Shown in pieces: positions 27,234 to 35,822 of a DNA stretch of 64,000 nt. The stretch lies in contig NZ_JAMXMC010000003.1 of NCBI RefSeq assembly GCF_024055665.1, forward strand, positions 222,814-286,813. Direction: 5' to 3'. This DNA comes from Ideonella oryzae (GTDB lineage Bacteria > Pseudomonadota > Gammaproteobacteria > Burkholderiales > Burkholderiaceae_C). Below the pieces are notes generated by a model. It saw only the letters and a program-made list of their open reading frames with translations. It was not told where the DNA came from and ran no database searches. The position numbers and the translations under genes were made by a program. Numbering within the stretch: the stretch's first letter is position 1; each line of letters starts with the position of its first letter.

Positions 27234-29209
27234 GCGCGGCGCTCCCGGCTTTCCAGATCGGTGATGCGGTAGACGAACACGTCTTCCATCGACAGCGGCC
27301 GCGTGGCCACGTCCTGGGCCGGCAGACCGGCCTCACCCAGGCGGGCCTGCAGCGTGGCGGCATCCACCGCCGGGTCGGCCGGCAGGCAGTGCACCAGGGT
27401 GCCGAACAAGGCGCTGTGCCGCCAGCCCTGCTGCTTGAGCCAGGCCAAGGTCTCGGTGGGCTGGTCGCTGCGGATCTCCAGCAGGTGGCCGGCGTCACGC
27501 TCCACCGCGGCCTTCATGCCGGCCGGCGAATCGTCGGCCACCACGCGGCCGGCGTACATCAGCGCCAGGTGGTCGCAGTGCTCGGCCTCGCTCATGTAGT
27601 GGGTGGTGACCAGCACGGCCATGCCCTCCTCGCGCGAGAGGCGAAACAGGATGTCCCAGAAGCTGCGCCGGCCCACCGGGTCCACGCCGGAGGTGGGCTC
27701 GTCCAGGAACACCACCTGCGGCTCGTGCACCAGCGCGCAGCCCAGGGCCAGGCGCTGGCGCTGCCCCATCGGCAGCTGCGAGGCGCGCATGCCCTGCAGC
27801 CCGCCCAGGCCGGCCATCTCCAGCACCCAGGCGGTGCGCTCGCGGGTGCGGGCCTCGCTCAGGCCATAGACCGCGGCGTACAGCCGGATGTTCTCCAGCA
27901 CCGTCAGGTCCATGTAGAGCGAGAAGGCCTGCGACATGTAGCCGATGCGCTCCTTGATCGCGAAGCCCGCGCTGCGCATGTCGGCCCCGGCCACCTGGCC
28001 ACTGCCGCTGGTGGGCGAGAGGATGCCGGTGAGCATCTTGATCACGGTGCTCTTGCCCGCGCCGTTGGCGCCCAGCAGGCCGAAGATCTCGCCCGGCCGC
28101 ACCTGGAAGCTCACATCGTCGGCGGCCTTGAAGTCGCCGAAGCGCCGGCCCAGACCACGCGCCTCGATGGCCAGGGCGCCGTCGTGGTTCTGCACCGCGG
28201 CGCGGCGCGCGGGCGGCAGCTTGGGTGGCACCAGGGTCACCAGCTCGCGCCGGCGCAGCATGGCGATGAACACGTCCTCCAGCTCGGGCGCGCTCACGTC
28301 CAGCGTGCAGCCGTGGGACTGGCCGTCCAGCGTGTGCTCGATCTCGGCGCGGCCGCCGGCCTCGTCCTGGTCGTCCACGAAGACGCGCACCGCCGGGCCC
28401 AGGGCCTCGACCTGCGGGTGCTGCTCGCCGATGCGGTCCAGCGTGCGCACCTGGTCGCCGCCGGTGACGGAAACAACCACGCCACGGGCGAGCTGGCGCA
28501 GCTCGTCGGGCGCGCCCACCGCCAGGGTCTTGCCGCCGAACATCAGCGCCACGCGGGAGAAGCGGCTGGCCTCGTCCATGTAGGCGGTGGAGACCAGCGC
28601 CGTCGTGCCCTGGCTGCGCAGCAACTCGGCCAGGATGGCCCAGAAGTCGCGCCGCGACACCGGATCCACCCCGGTGGTGGGCTCGTCCAGGATGATGAAC
28701 TGCGGCTGGTGGATCAGGGTGCAGACCAGGCCGAGCTTCTGCTTCATGCCGCCCGAGAGCTGCTTCATCGGCCGGTCGCGGAACTTGTCCAGCCGGGTCA
28801 TGGCCAGCAGGGTCTGCTTGCGCTCGGCCAGTTCATCCTTGGGCACCAGGCGCAGGCGGGCGAAGAAGTCGACGTTCTCCTCGATGGACAGGTCGGCGTA
28901 GAGGTTCTGGCCCAGGCCCTGCGGCATCAGGCCGATGCGGTCCTTGATGCGCTCGGCCGCGGCGTCGCTGTCCAGCGAGGTGCCGAAAACCTCCAGCGTG
29001 CCTTCCTCGAAGCTCAGCACGCCGGCTGCGGCCTTCATCAGGCTGGACTTGCCCGCACCGTCCGGCCCGATCAGGCCGAAGATCTCGCCGCGCCGCACTT
29101 CCAGGTCCAGGCCCTGCACCGCCTGGGTCTTGCCATAGCGCTTGCCAAAGCCCTGCGCTCGCAGCACCAGCGGCGAGGCGGTGGCATCTCCGGTCATGGG
29201 GCGGCTCAC
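27230..29209 (-). CDS. ABC transporter, two fused ATP-binding domains (YbhF-like)
   Basis: 659 residues with two nucleotide-binding domains. NBD1 has Walker A GPDGAGKSS (48-56), signature LSGGMKQKLG and Walker B FIILDEPTTGVDP. NBD2 has Walker A GANGAGKST (~380), Walker B VVFLDEPTSGVDP, but a degenerate signature LPMGQRQRLALG instead of LSGGQ. Such asymmetry is common in YbhF-like proteins and suggests one weakened ATP site. Start overlaps the adaptor stop by 4 bases. Supplies energy to the two permeases that follow. Confidence 0.95.
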   Translation of the reverse strand: MSRPMTGDATASPLVLRAQGFGKRYGKTQAVQGLDLEVRRGEIFGLIGPDGAGKSSLMKAAAGVLSFEEGTLEVFGTSLDSDAAAERIKDRIGLMPQGLGQNLYADLSIEENVDFFARLRLVPKDELAERKQTLLAMTRLDKFRDRPMKQLSGGMKQKLGLVCTLIHQPQFIILDEPTTGVDPVSRRDFWAILAELLRSQGTTALVSTAYMDEASRFSRVALMFGGKTLAVGAPDELRQLARGVVVSVTGGDQVRTLDRIGEQHPQVEALGPAVRVFVDDQDEAGGRAEIEHTLDGQSHGCTLDVSAPELEDVFIAMLRRRELVTLVPPKLPPARRAAVQNHDGALAIEARGLGRRFGDFKAADDVSFQVRPGEIFGLLGANGAGKSTVIKMLTGILSPTSGSGQVAGADMRSAGFAIKERIGYMSQAFSLYMDLTVLENIRLYAAVYGLSEARTRERTAWVLEMAGLGGLQGMRASQLPMGQRQRLALGCALVHEPQVVFLDEPTSGVDPVGRRSFWDILFRLSREEGMAVLVTTHYMSEAEHCDHLALMYAGRVVADDSPAGMKAAVERDAGHLLEIRSDQPTETLAWLKQQGWRHSALFGTLVHCLPADPAVDAATLQARLGEAGLPAQDVATRPLSMEDVFVYRITDLESRERRA

Positions 29210-30312
29210 CAGCGCGGCTGCTGCCAGGCCACGCCGTCCTTCCAGCGCACCACGGCGTCGGCCGGCACGCCCGGGGTCAGGCGGTGCTCGGGGTTTTGGT
29301 CCAGGTAGAGCTTGACCGCATAGGTGAGCTTGACCCGCTCATCGGGCGTCTGCACTTCCTTGGGCGTGAACTCCGCGCGCTGGCCGATGTTCTTCACCGT
29401 GGCGGCGAAAGGCTGGCCGGGGAAGGCGTCGGTCCAGACCTGGGCCGGCAGGCCCAGGCGCAGGCGGCCGATCTGGACCTCCGGCACATAGGCCTTGAGG
29501 TACAGGTGGTCCAGGTCCACCAGCTCGACGATGGGGCTGCCAGCGGCGACGATCTCGCCGGGCTCGCGCACGCGGGTGACCACCACACCGGCGTTGGGCG
29601 CCTTCAGGCTCAGGTCGTTCAGCACGCTCTGCGCCTCGGCCAGCGTTGCCTGGGCCTGGGCCTGCTGGGCGGTGACGGCCGCCAGCTGGCTCTCCTGCGC
29701 GCGGATCTTGTCTGCCCCCAGGCCGGCCTGGGCCGACATCACCTTGGCACGGGCCAGGGCCTCCTGGGCGGCGGCGGCATCGGCCGCGGCGGCGGTGGCC
29801 GCCAGCCGGGCCTGCTCAGCACGCTGCACCGGCACCGAGCCGCGCTGGGCCAGGTCTTCCAGCCGCTGCGCATCGCGCTCGGCCTGGGCCCGGGCGGCGT
29901 CGGCCTTGGTCTTGACCGCGGCGGCTTGCGACACCCCGGTGTCGGCCGCCGCCTGGTCCAACGGCACCTGGCGGCGCAGCGCGGCCAGCGCGGTGTCCAC
30001 CGCGGCACGCTGCGATGCCAGCGCGGCCACGGCCGCCTTGGCCTGGTCCACCTTGGCCTGGATCTGGGCCGCGTCCATCACCGCCAGCACCTGGCCGGCC
30101 TGCACGCTATCGCCCTCGCGCACCTTCAGATCGGCGATGCGGCCGGCCAGCTTGCTGGCCACGCTGACCTGGTCGCCTTCGATGCGGCCGTTCACCTGGA
30201 TCAGCCCTTCCGGCAGCGCGCGGTGCGCCAGCACCAGACGCCAGCCCAGCACGGCGGCCACGAGCACGGCCGCGGCCCCGATTCCCAGCACGACAGGTTT
30301 GGAGAGTTTCAT
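29206..30312 (-). CDS. HlyD-family periplasmic adaptor (YbhG-like)
   Basis: 368 residues. An N-terminal membrane anchor (about 7-27) is followed by a biotinyl-lipoyl half (GRIADLKVREGDSVQAGQVL), a long Ala/Gln-rich coiled-coil hairpin (~85-225), the second lipoyl half (SLKAPNAGVVVTRVREPGEIV) and a beta-barrel domain with YVPEVQIGRLRLGLPAQVW. This is the standard membrane fusion protein order. It links the ABC permeases in the inner membrane to the TolC-like channel encoded just upstream. Confidence 0.94.
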   Translation of the reverse strand: MKLSKPVVLGIGAAAVLVAAVLGWRLVLAHRALPEGLIQVNGRIEGDQVSVASKLAGRIADLKVREGDSVQAGQVLAVMDAAQIQAKVDQAKAAVAALASQRAAVDTALAALRRQVPLDQAAADTGVSQAAAVKTKADAARAQAERDAQRLEDLAQRGSVPVQRAEQARLAATAAAADAAAAQEALARAKVMSAQAGLGADKIRAQESQLAAVTAQQAQAQATLAEAQSVLNDLSLKAPNAGVVVTRVREPGEIVAAGSPIVELVDLDHLYLKAYVPEVQIGRLRLGLPAQVWTDAFPGQPFAATVKNIGQRAEFTPKEVQTPDERVKLTYAVKLYLDQNPEHRLTPGVPADAVVRWKDGVAWQQPRW

Positions 30313-30372
30313 GGCAGATCGGTATGGAGTGGAGTGGGCGTCGTCAGAGGGCAGCGGACACAGGGCGTCGGA

Positions 30373-31662
30373 TCACAGAACGTCGTAGTCGCGCTTGAGC
30401 CGCTGCACGGCCAGGGCATGGTCGTGGCGGGCGGTGCTCAGGTTGTTGTGGCTCTTCAGGCGCAGCGTTTCGGCGTCCAGCACCTCGGTGTTGGTGCCCA
30501 CGCCGGACTGGTAGCGGTCGCGCGCCACGCGCAGGTTCTCGTCGGCCTGGGCGACGGCGCTCTGGGCGGCGTCGATGCGGGCGGCAGCCTCGTCCACCCG
30601 CAGGCGGTCGGCCCGTTGCTGCAGCGCGATCTGGGTCTCGGCATCGGCCCGCTGGGCGGCCACCGCATCGGCCTTGGCCGCCAGCGCATCGGCCTGACTG
30701 CGGTACACGCCGCCGTCGAAGAGCGACCAGTGCAGGCCCACCGCGACGTTCCACAGCCCTTCCTTGGCCAGGTAGCGGTTGTCCATCTGGTTGAAGCCGG
30801 CGCTCAGCAACACCTGCGGCCCTCCCTGGGCGCGCGCGGCGTCGGACTGGGCGCGCAGGGCTTCGGTCTGGCGGATCAGGGCGGTCACTTCGGCGCGGGT
30901 GCGGCCGGTGTCCAGCGTGGCCAGGTCGGCCGGGCTGACGGTGATCTCGTCGATCACCACCGGTTGGGTCAGCTGGCGGCCCAGCAGGCGGTTGTAGGCC
31001 GACTCGGCGATCTGCACCGCGGTCTGGGCGCGGATGCGGTCCTGACGGGCGTTGTCGGACGCGGCCTGGGCGGCCAGCAGGTCACCGCGGGCCACCAGCC
31101 CCTTGTCCAGGTAGGCCTTCACGTCGGCCAGGTGCGAGGCCAGGGTCTGCACCCCGCTCTCGGCCAGGTCCAGCAGGCTGCGGGCGCGCAGCACGTTGAT
31201 GTAGGCCTCGGCCACCTGCAGGCGCAGGTCCTGCCGGGTGCGCTCGCTGGCGCTGCGCGCCGCGCCCACCGTGGCCTCGGCGGCCTGGGCGTTGCTGCTC
31301 AGGGCCCCGCTGGTGTAGAGCGGCACACTCACGCCCGCCCGGTAGACCCCGCCGTTGACCTCCATCACCGGCATCTGCAGCGTGCCCAGCATGGGCACGG
31401 TGGCCTGCACGGCCGGGGCCTCGGACCAGTGGTTGTAAAGACCATCCACCGCGAAGCTGGGCAGGGCCTGGCCCTGAGCAGCCGCCAGCGCGGCCTGGGC
31501 GGCGCTCACCTGGTGTTCACTGGCCTGCAACTGACCATCGACCTGCACGGCCTGGTCCATGGCCTGGGCCAGGGTCTCGGCGTGCAGTCCCATGTGCATC
31601 GAAAGGCAGGCCAGCAGGACGGGCGCGAGGCGCCAGCGGAAGTCGGTCAGAGGCTGCGGCAT
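30373..31662 (-). CDS. TolC-like outer membrane efflux protein
   Basis: 429 residues from MPQPLTDFRWRLAPVLL, which gives a normal signal peptide cleaved after LHA; ATGs at 31716 and 31740 would add 18 or 26 residues before it. The two internally repeated OEP domains are visible, each with long Ala/Gln-rich helices and the pattern RQDLRLQVAEAYINVLRA in the first half and VGLHWSLFDGGVYRSQADAL in the second. It is the first gene of the efflux operon, which in E. coli lacks its own channel gene and borrows TolC. Confidence 0.92.
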   Translation of the reverse strand: MPQPLTDFRWRLAPVLLACLSMHMGLHAETLAQAMDQAVQVDGQLQASEHQVSAAQAALAAAQGQALPSFAVDGLYNHWSEAPAVQATVPMLGTLQMPVMEVNGGVYRAGVSVPLYTSGALSSNAQAAEATVGAARSASERTRQDLRLQVAEAYINVLRARSLLDLAESGVQTLASHLADVKAYLDKGLVARGDLLAAQAASDNARQDRIRAQTAVQIAESAYNRLLGRQLTQPVVIDEITVSPADLATLDTGRTRAEVTALIRQTEALRAQSDAARAQGGPQVLLSAGFNQMDNRYLAKEGLWNVAVGLHWSLFDGGVYRSQADALAAKADAVAAQRADAETQIALQQRADRLRVDEAAARIDAAQSAVAQADENLRVARDRYQSGVGTNTEVLDAETLRLKSHNNLSTARHDHALAVQRLKRDYDVL

Positions 31663-31762
31663 GGGGTGTGGCAAAGTGACGGGCACCGCGCCATCGTTGC
31701 AGCGCAGCATGGATTTCATTCTAGGAATCGGCGCCGTCATCGGGAGCTCATATTCCAGTTGG

Positions 31763-31778
31763 CTTGATGCGCATCAAG
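31763..31778. promoter_or_regulatory. Perfect 16-bp palindrome, candidate TetR operator
   Basis: CTTGATGCGCATCAAG is its own reverse complement. It lies in the 220-bp divergent region between the TetR regulator gene and the efflux operon, about 100 bp from each start codon. The size and symmetry are typical of a TetR-dimer operator, so it is the best candidate binding site for the neighbouring regulator. Confidence 0.7.
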
Positions 31779-31882
31779 ATTACCGCCCCGATGCCCCTGC
31801 GGCCCTGTCACCTGGGCCCCAGGGGAACGCCCTCTTCGCACCCCGAACCCCACCTGCTCAGTTTCAAGGCCGAATCCTGCCC

Positions 31883-32512
31883 ATGAACTCATCCACCGCC
31901 CGCCTGGGCCGCTGGCGCAAGGCGCCTGTGCAAGCCCGGGTCGACGACACGCTGCGGGCCATCTTCGAGGCCACCGCGCAACTGCTGGAGAGCGAAGGCT
32001 TGGCCCGGCTGAGCACCAACCGCATCGCCGCACGGGCCGGCTTCGCGGTGGGCACGCTCTACCAGTATTTCCCGAACAAGCAGGAGCTGCTGGTGGCCAT
32101 GGCCGAGGACGAGTTGGAGCGCGGGCTGCACACGCTGGAGGCCGTGGTCCGGGCCCAGGCCGGTGCGCCGCGCGAAGCTGCGGTGCGGGCCGTCCTGACG
32201 GTGTGGCTGCGCTCCTTCGGTGGGCGCCACAAGGTGATGGGCGACGTGATCCGCACGGTGCTGCTGCACCGGGACGTGCAGGATGTGCACCGGCGCTTCG
32301 CCCCGGCCGTCGAACGCATCGCCGACCGGCTGATCACGGTGACCGGCGCCGAGGGCCATCCGTCGCTGACGCCTGAACTGCGCTTCGTGCTGGGCCACGC
32401 GCTGATGTCCAGTGTGCGCGCCGCCCTGCTGGACGAGCCGGCGCTGATCGCCCGGCCCGCCTTCGAGGACGCCCTGGTGCGGCTGGCCCTGGGGCTGCTG
32501 CCGACCCGCTGA
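31883..32512 (+). CDS. TetR/AcrR-family transcriptional regulator
   Basis: 209 residues from MNSSTARLGRWRKAPVQAR. The N-terminal helix-turn-helix is clear: LLESEGLARLSTNRIAARAG then VGTLYQYFPNKQELL. The C-terminal all-helical ligand domain carries no recognised motif. It is divergent from the YbhGFSR-like operon, as CecR is beside ybhGFSR in E. coli, and so probably represses that operon until a toxic compound binds. A 16-bp palindrome lies between them. Confidence 0.92.
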   Translation: MNSSTARLGRWRKAPVQARVDDTLRAIFEATAQLLESEGLARLSTNRIAARAGFAVGTLYQYFPNKQELLVAMAEDELERGLHTLEAVVRAQAGAPREAAVRAVLTVWLRSFGGRHKVMGDVIRTVLLHRDVQDVHRRFAPAVERIADRLITVTGAEGHPSLTPELRFVLGHALMSSVRAALLDEPALIARPAFEDALVRLALGLLPTR

Positions 32513-32538
32513 ACGGCCGGCGTCTTGAGCAGGCCGCC

Positions 32539-33027
32539 TCAGATCGCGCAGCGCACCGGCTGCGCGCCCAGGGGGCCGGTGAGCACCGCCGGGGCGATCT
32601 CCACCAGGTAGCCGCGGCGGCCGCCGTTGATCAGGATGCGCTCCAGCGCCAGCACCGTCTCTTCGACGAAGACCCGCATGGCCTTGCGGGTGCCAAACGG
32701 CGAGGTGCCACCCACCAGGTAGCCGCTGTGGCGCTGGGCCACCTCGGGCTTGCAGGGCTCCACGCTCTTCACGCCGATGGCCCGCGCCAGGTTCTTCGTG
32801 CTGACCTGCTTGTCGCCGTGCATCAAGATGATCAGCGGCTCGGCCTTGTCATCCTGCATCACCAGGGTCTTGACCACCGCGTGCTCGGGCCAGCCGAGCT
32901 GGCGGGCCGATTCGCCGGTGCCACCATGGTCCACGTACTCGTAGACATGCTCGGTGTAGGCCGCGCCCTGCTGCTTGAGCCACTGGGTGGCGGGCGTCTC
33001 GCTGACGTGCTTGTCCTTCTTGGCCAT
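32539..33027 (-). CDS. ybaK: Cys-tRNA(Pro)/Cys-tRNA(Cys) deacylase YbaK
   Basis: 162 residues, the usual YbaK length. The start MAKKDKHVSETPATQWLKQQG and the core KTLVMQDDKAEPLIILMHGDKQVSTKNLAR are the family pattern; the Lys in KTLV and the Gly/Ser-rich loop VGGTSPFGTRK form the deacylase pocket. YbaK removes Cys mischarged on tRNA-Pro by prolyl-tRNA synthetase. It is followed 20 bp upstream by the aldo/keto reductase gene on the same strand, so they may be co-transcribed. Confidence 0.93.
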   Translation of the reverse strand: MAKKDKHVSETPATQWLKQQGAAYTEHVYEYVDHGGTGESARQLGWPEHAVVKTLVMQDDKAEPLIILMHGDKQVSTKNLARAIGVKSVEPCKPEVAQRHSGYLVGGTSPFGTRKAMRVFVEETVLALERILINGGRRGYLVEIAPAVLTGPLGAQPVRCAI

Positions 33028-33046
33028 GAACTGCTGCCCTCCCCGC

Positions 33047-34132
33047 TCACTGCGCCGGGTCGCGGTGCTGCCAGCGCAGCGCGTCGATGGCCTGGTTCAG
33101 CTCGGCGGACAAGGTCACCGGCCAGGCGGCCAGGCAGTCGTCCAGCTGGGCCACGCTGGTCACGCCGATGATGGTGGAAGCCACCCGCCAGCTGCGGTAG
33201 CAGAAGGCCAGCGCCAGCTGGGTGGGGGTCAGGCCATGCTCGCGGGCCAGGGCGTTGTACTTCGCCGCCACCGCCACCGCCTCGCCGCGGGCCCAGCGCT
33301 GCAGGCGCATGGATTCGAAGCGGGCCAGACGGCCCAGCTCCGGCTGGTCGGCATCGAGGCCGGGGCCGTCGTACTTGCCGGTCAGCGCGCCGAAGGCCAG
33401 CGGCGAATAGGCCAGCAGGCTCACCTGCTCGCGCCACAGCACCTCGTCCAGGCCGTTGTCCACCGCCCGGCTGGTCAGGGCGTAGGGGTTCTGCACCGTT
33501 TCCACCCGCGGCAGGCCGTGGCGTTCGGCCTCGCGCAGAAAGGCCATCACACCCCAGGGTGTTTCGTTGGACAGGCCCACATGGCGCACCTTGCCGTCGC
33601 GCACCAAGGTCTCCATGGCCCGCAGCTGGGCTTCGATGGGGCTGTTCTCAGTCTCCTTGGCGGGGTCGAAGTACAGCGCGCCGAAGGCGGGCGCATTGCG
33701 GTTGGGCCAGTGGATCTGGTAGAGGTCGATGACGTCCGTCTGCAGGCGCTTCAGGCTGGCTTCGCAGGCGGCCACGATGTGCTCGGGCTTGAGGTCCCGG
33801 GCACCGCCGCGGATCCAGGCCATGTTGCGGCTGGGGCCGGCCACCTTGGTGGCCAGCACCACCTGCTGGCGGGCCCCGGGGCGGCGGGCGAACCACTCGC
33901 CAACGATGGACTCGGTGGCGCCGCAGGTCTCGGCCCGGGCCGGCACCGCGTACATCTCGGCGGTGTCGATGAAGTTCACACCGGCGGCCAGGGCGAGGTC
34001 CAGGATGGCATGGGCCTCGTCCTGACCCACCTGCTCACCAAAAGTCATGGTGCCCAGGCAGACGGGGCTGACGGAGAGGTTGCTGCGGCCCAGCGGCACG
34101 CGGGCCGTCGGCAAGGAAGGGATGGCGTTCAT
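33047..34132 (-). CDS. Aldo/keto reductase (Tas-like)
   Basis: 361 residues from MNAIPSLPTARVPLGRSNL. AKR family features: GTMTFGEQVGQDEAHAILD, the catalytic Asp-Tyr in FIDTAEMYAVP, Lys in LATKVAGPSRNM, and the His in YQIHWPNRN. The C-terminal YRSWRVASTIIGVTSVAQLDD is the cofactor-binding region. The sequence order most resembles Tas/YakC-like NADP(H)-dependent enzymes. The substrate is unknown. Confidence 0.92.
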   Translation of the reverse strand: MNAIPSLPTARVPLGRSNLSVSPVCLGTMTFGEQVGQDEAHAILDLALAAGVNFIDTAEMYAVPARAETCGATESIVGEWFARRPGARQQVVLATKVAGPSRNMAWIRGGARDLKPEHIVAACEASLKRLQTDVIDLYQIHWPNRNAPAFGALYFDPAKETENSPIEAQLRAMETLVRDGKVRHVGLSNETPWGVMAFLREAERHGLPRVETVQNPYALTSRAVDNGLDEVLWREQVSLLAYSPLAFGALTGKYDGPGLDADQPELGRLARFESMRLQRWARGEAVAVAAKYNALAREHGLTPTQLALAFCYRSWRVASTIIGVTSVAQLDDCLAAWPVTLSAELNQAIDALRWQHRDPAQ

Positions 34133-34193
34133 GGGCCGGCAGTGTGCCCCAAGCGGCACAGGGTTGCAGCGGCCAGGGGCGTTCGCGGCCCGC

Positions 34194-34376
34194 TCAGCGC
34201 AGGCCTGCGCCCAGGCTGAGGGGCAGGCGAGGCGCCGCCCAGTGCAAGGCCAGTTGCAACTCCACCCGTGGCGCAAGCCACCACAGGCCCAGCGCCAGCA
34301 GGGCCAACAGCAGCGCGGCCACCCAGCGCCGCTGGCGAACGCAGCCGGACAGATCATCAATGCTTGTTTGACGCAT
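34194..34376 (-). CDS. Possible small membrane protein
   Basis: 60 residues with one strong membrane helix in the middle (VAALLLALLALGLWWLAP), a charged N-terminus with a possible zinc-less Cys and an Arg-rich C-terminal end. It lies divergent from the DUF2975 gene, with its start 27 bp away. No ribosome binding site is obvious, so it is offered as plausible but unproven; composition alone could produce such an ORF. Confidence 0.35.
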   Translation of the reverse strand: MRQTSIDDLSGCVRQRRWVAALLLALLALGLWWLAPRVELQLALHWAAPRLPLSLGAGLR

Positions 34377-34396
34377 AGTATTTGCTGTTTTACATT
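34368..34396 (+). promoter_or_regulatory. Probable promoter giving a leaderless mRNA
   Basis: TTGACG (34368-34373), a 17-bp spacer and TACATT (34391-34396) form a good sigma-70 promoter. The ATG of the DUF2975 gene starts at 34404, only 7 bases after the -10 hexamer, where transcription should begin. There is no Shine-Dalgarno sequence before that ATG. A leaderless transcript is therefore likely. Confidence 0.65.
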
Positions 34397-34403
34397 AAGT
34401 TTT

Positions 34404-34973
34404 ATGCATCCGACAACCATTTCCATCGCCACGCCTCACGAACAGGCTCTGGCCGGCCGCCTGCGCGGTCTGAGCCGCCTGGTGCGAGGCCTGCTGCTGA
34501 TCGGCCTGCCGCTGTTGCTGCTCTCGCCTCTGTGGCTGTGGTGGCACCCGGGCACCTTTCCGCTGGACGGCACCGATTCATTGGGCCTGGGCGATGCCCG
34601 CCTGCCCGCGGCCGCCCAGTTGCGCCTGCTGGGCCTGACCTATCTGGGCCTGGTGTTCGCGCTGGGCATGGCCTGGCAACTCTGGCGCTTGTTCGGCGAG
34701 TATGGGCAGGGACGGCTCTTTTCCGACCGGGCCGTGCAGTCCCTGCGCCGCCTGGGGGGCTGGCTGCTGGCTGACTGGGTGGCCGGCCCGCTGATCCATG
34801 CCGCGGCCAGCGTGGCCCGCAGCTGGGACAACCCGCCCGGCCAGCGCATGCTCACGCTGAGCTTCGGCTCCACCGATTACCAGCAGCTGCTGTTCGCCCT
34901 GCTGGTGCTGGCCCTGGCGCGGGTGATGCAGGAGGCCGCCCGGGTGGCCGCCGAGAACGAGGGCTTCGTCTGA
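34404..34973 (+). CDS. DUF2975 family membrane protein
   Basis: 189 residues with four hydrophobic segments (about 27-50, 75-98, 115-135 and 153-172), typical of DUF2975. It shares the TGATG overlap with the following small Xre regulator, an arrangement seen in many bacteria. The pair may form a regulatory module in which the membrane protein inhibits or senses for the HTH protein; this role is inferred from conserved gene order, not proven. Confidence 0.85.
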   Translation: MHPTTISIATPHEQALAGRLRGLSRLVRGLLLIGLPLLLLSPLWLWWHPGTFPLDGTDSLGLGDARLPAAAQLRLLGLTYLGLVFALGMAWQLWRLFGEYGQGRLFSDRAVQSLRRLGGWLLADWVAGPLIHAAASVARSWDNPPGQRMLTLSFGSTDYQQLLFALLVLALARVMQEAARVAAENEGFV

Positions 34974-35209
34974 TGCCCATCGTCGTGAACCTGGACGTGA
35001 TGCTGGCCAAGCGCAAGATGCGCTCGCGCGAACTGGCCGAGCGGGTGGGCATCACCGAGCAGAACATCTCACTGCTGAAGTCGGGCAAGGTGCGGGGCGT
35101 TCGCTTCGACACCCTGGAGGCGATCTGCCGGGCCCTGGACTGTCAGCCCGGTGACTTGCTGAGCTATGAGGCCGATGCAGGCAATGCTGGCCACGGCGAA
35201 CCCCGCTGA
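34973..35209 (+). CDS. Xre-family HTH regulator (YozG-like)
   Basis: 78 residues. Almost the whole protein is a single helix-turn-helix: MLAKRKMRSRELAERVGITEQNISLLKSGKVRGVRFDTLEAICRALDC is the Cro/Xre pattern, ending with PGDLLSYE as in small YozG/YdaS-type regulators. Its ATG overlaps the DUF2975 stop by one base (TGATG). It probably binds near the shared promoter and autoregulates the pair. Confidence 0.92.
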   Translation: MPIVVNLDVMLAKRKMRSRELAERVGITEQNISLLKSGKVRGVRFDTLEAICRALDCQPGDLLSYEADAGNAGHGEPR

Positions 35210-35786
35210 ATTCCGCCCTGCGCCCGGCCTGCGCCGCGGCTGGCTGGGCGTGCTGGCCCTGCACCTGGCCCTGCTGGGGCTGTGGCGACAGGCCCTGCAC
35301 CAAACCGAAGTCGCCGTGCCACCTGCAGCCACGGTCCCACTGGTGTGGCTGACCTTGCCGGCGCCGGCCGCGGCATCGCCTCAGCGCGAGCCAACCCGGC
35401 CGCTCGCGGCTCCTGCCCCGATGCGCCCCAGGGCGCCGGCCACGGAGCGCCCCGCACCGCCGCCCGCGCCGCTGCAGTGGTCGGCCCCACCGGCGGACGC
35501 CCTGCCTGCCGCGGTCCCGGCGCCATCGGCCCCCGCCCCATCTCGCGGGCGGCTGCTGGACAGCGAGGCCACCCGCGCGGCCATCCGCGAGGCGGCGCGC
35601 CAGCCCCTGTTATCCGAGCGTGCAGCCTCGGCCACCGACATCTCGCCCCGGACCCAGGCGCAGCGCCTCTCCGAAGGGGTTGGGCAGTCGGCCAAGAGCG
35701 ACTGCCTGCGCGACACGTCGCCCGCCGGCCTGCTGGCCCTGCCCTGGCTGGCCGCGCGGGTGATCAGCGCCGATTGCCCCCGCTGA
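35166..35786 (+). CDS. Hypothetical TonB-like anchored proline-rich protein
   Basis: 206 residues; later in-frame ATGs at 35175 and 35184 would shorten the overlap with the Xre gene, which is 44 bases with the first start. One membrane helix (about 26-42) is followed by a ~100-residue Ala/Pro-rich linker, as in TonB or periplasm-spanning anchors, and a short C-terminal domain with a Cys pair (KSDCLRDTS, SADCPR). No TonB C-terminal domain is seen. Function unknown. Confidence 0.65.
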   Translation: MRPMQAMLATANPAEFRPAPGLRRGWLGVLALHLALLGLWRQALHQTEVAVPPAATVPLVWLTLPAPAAASPQREPTRPLAAPAPMRPRAPATERPAPPPAPLQWSAPPADALPAAVPAPSAPAPSRGRLLDSEATRAAIREAARQPLLSERAASATDISPRTQAQRLSEGVGQSAKSDCLRDTSPAGLLALPWLAARVISADCPR

Positions 35787-35822
35787 TTGCCGACATCCAT
35801 CCACTTCCTGCAGCAACGCCGC

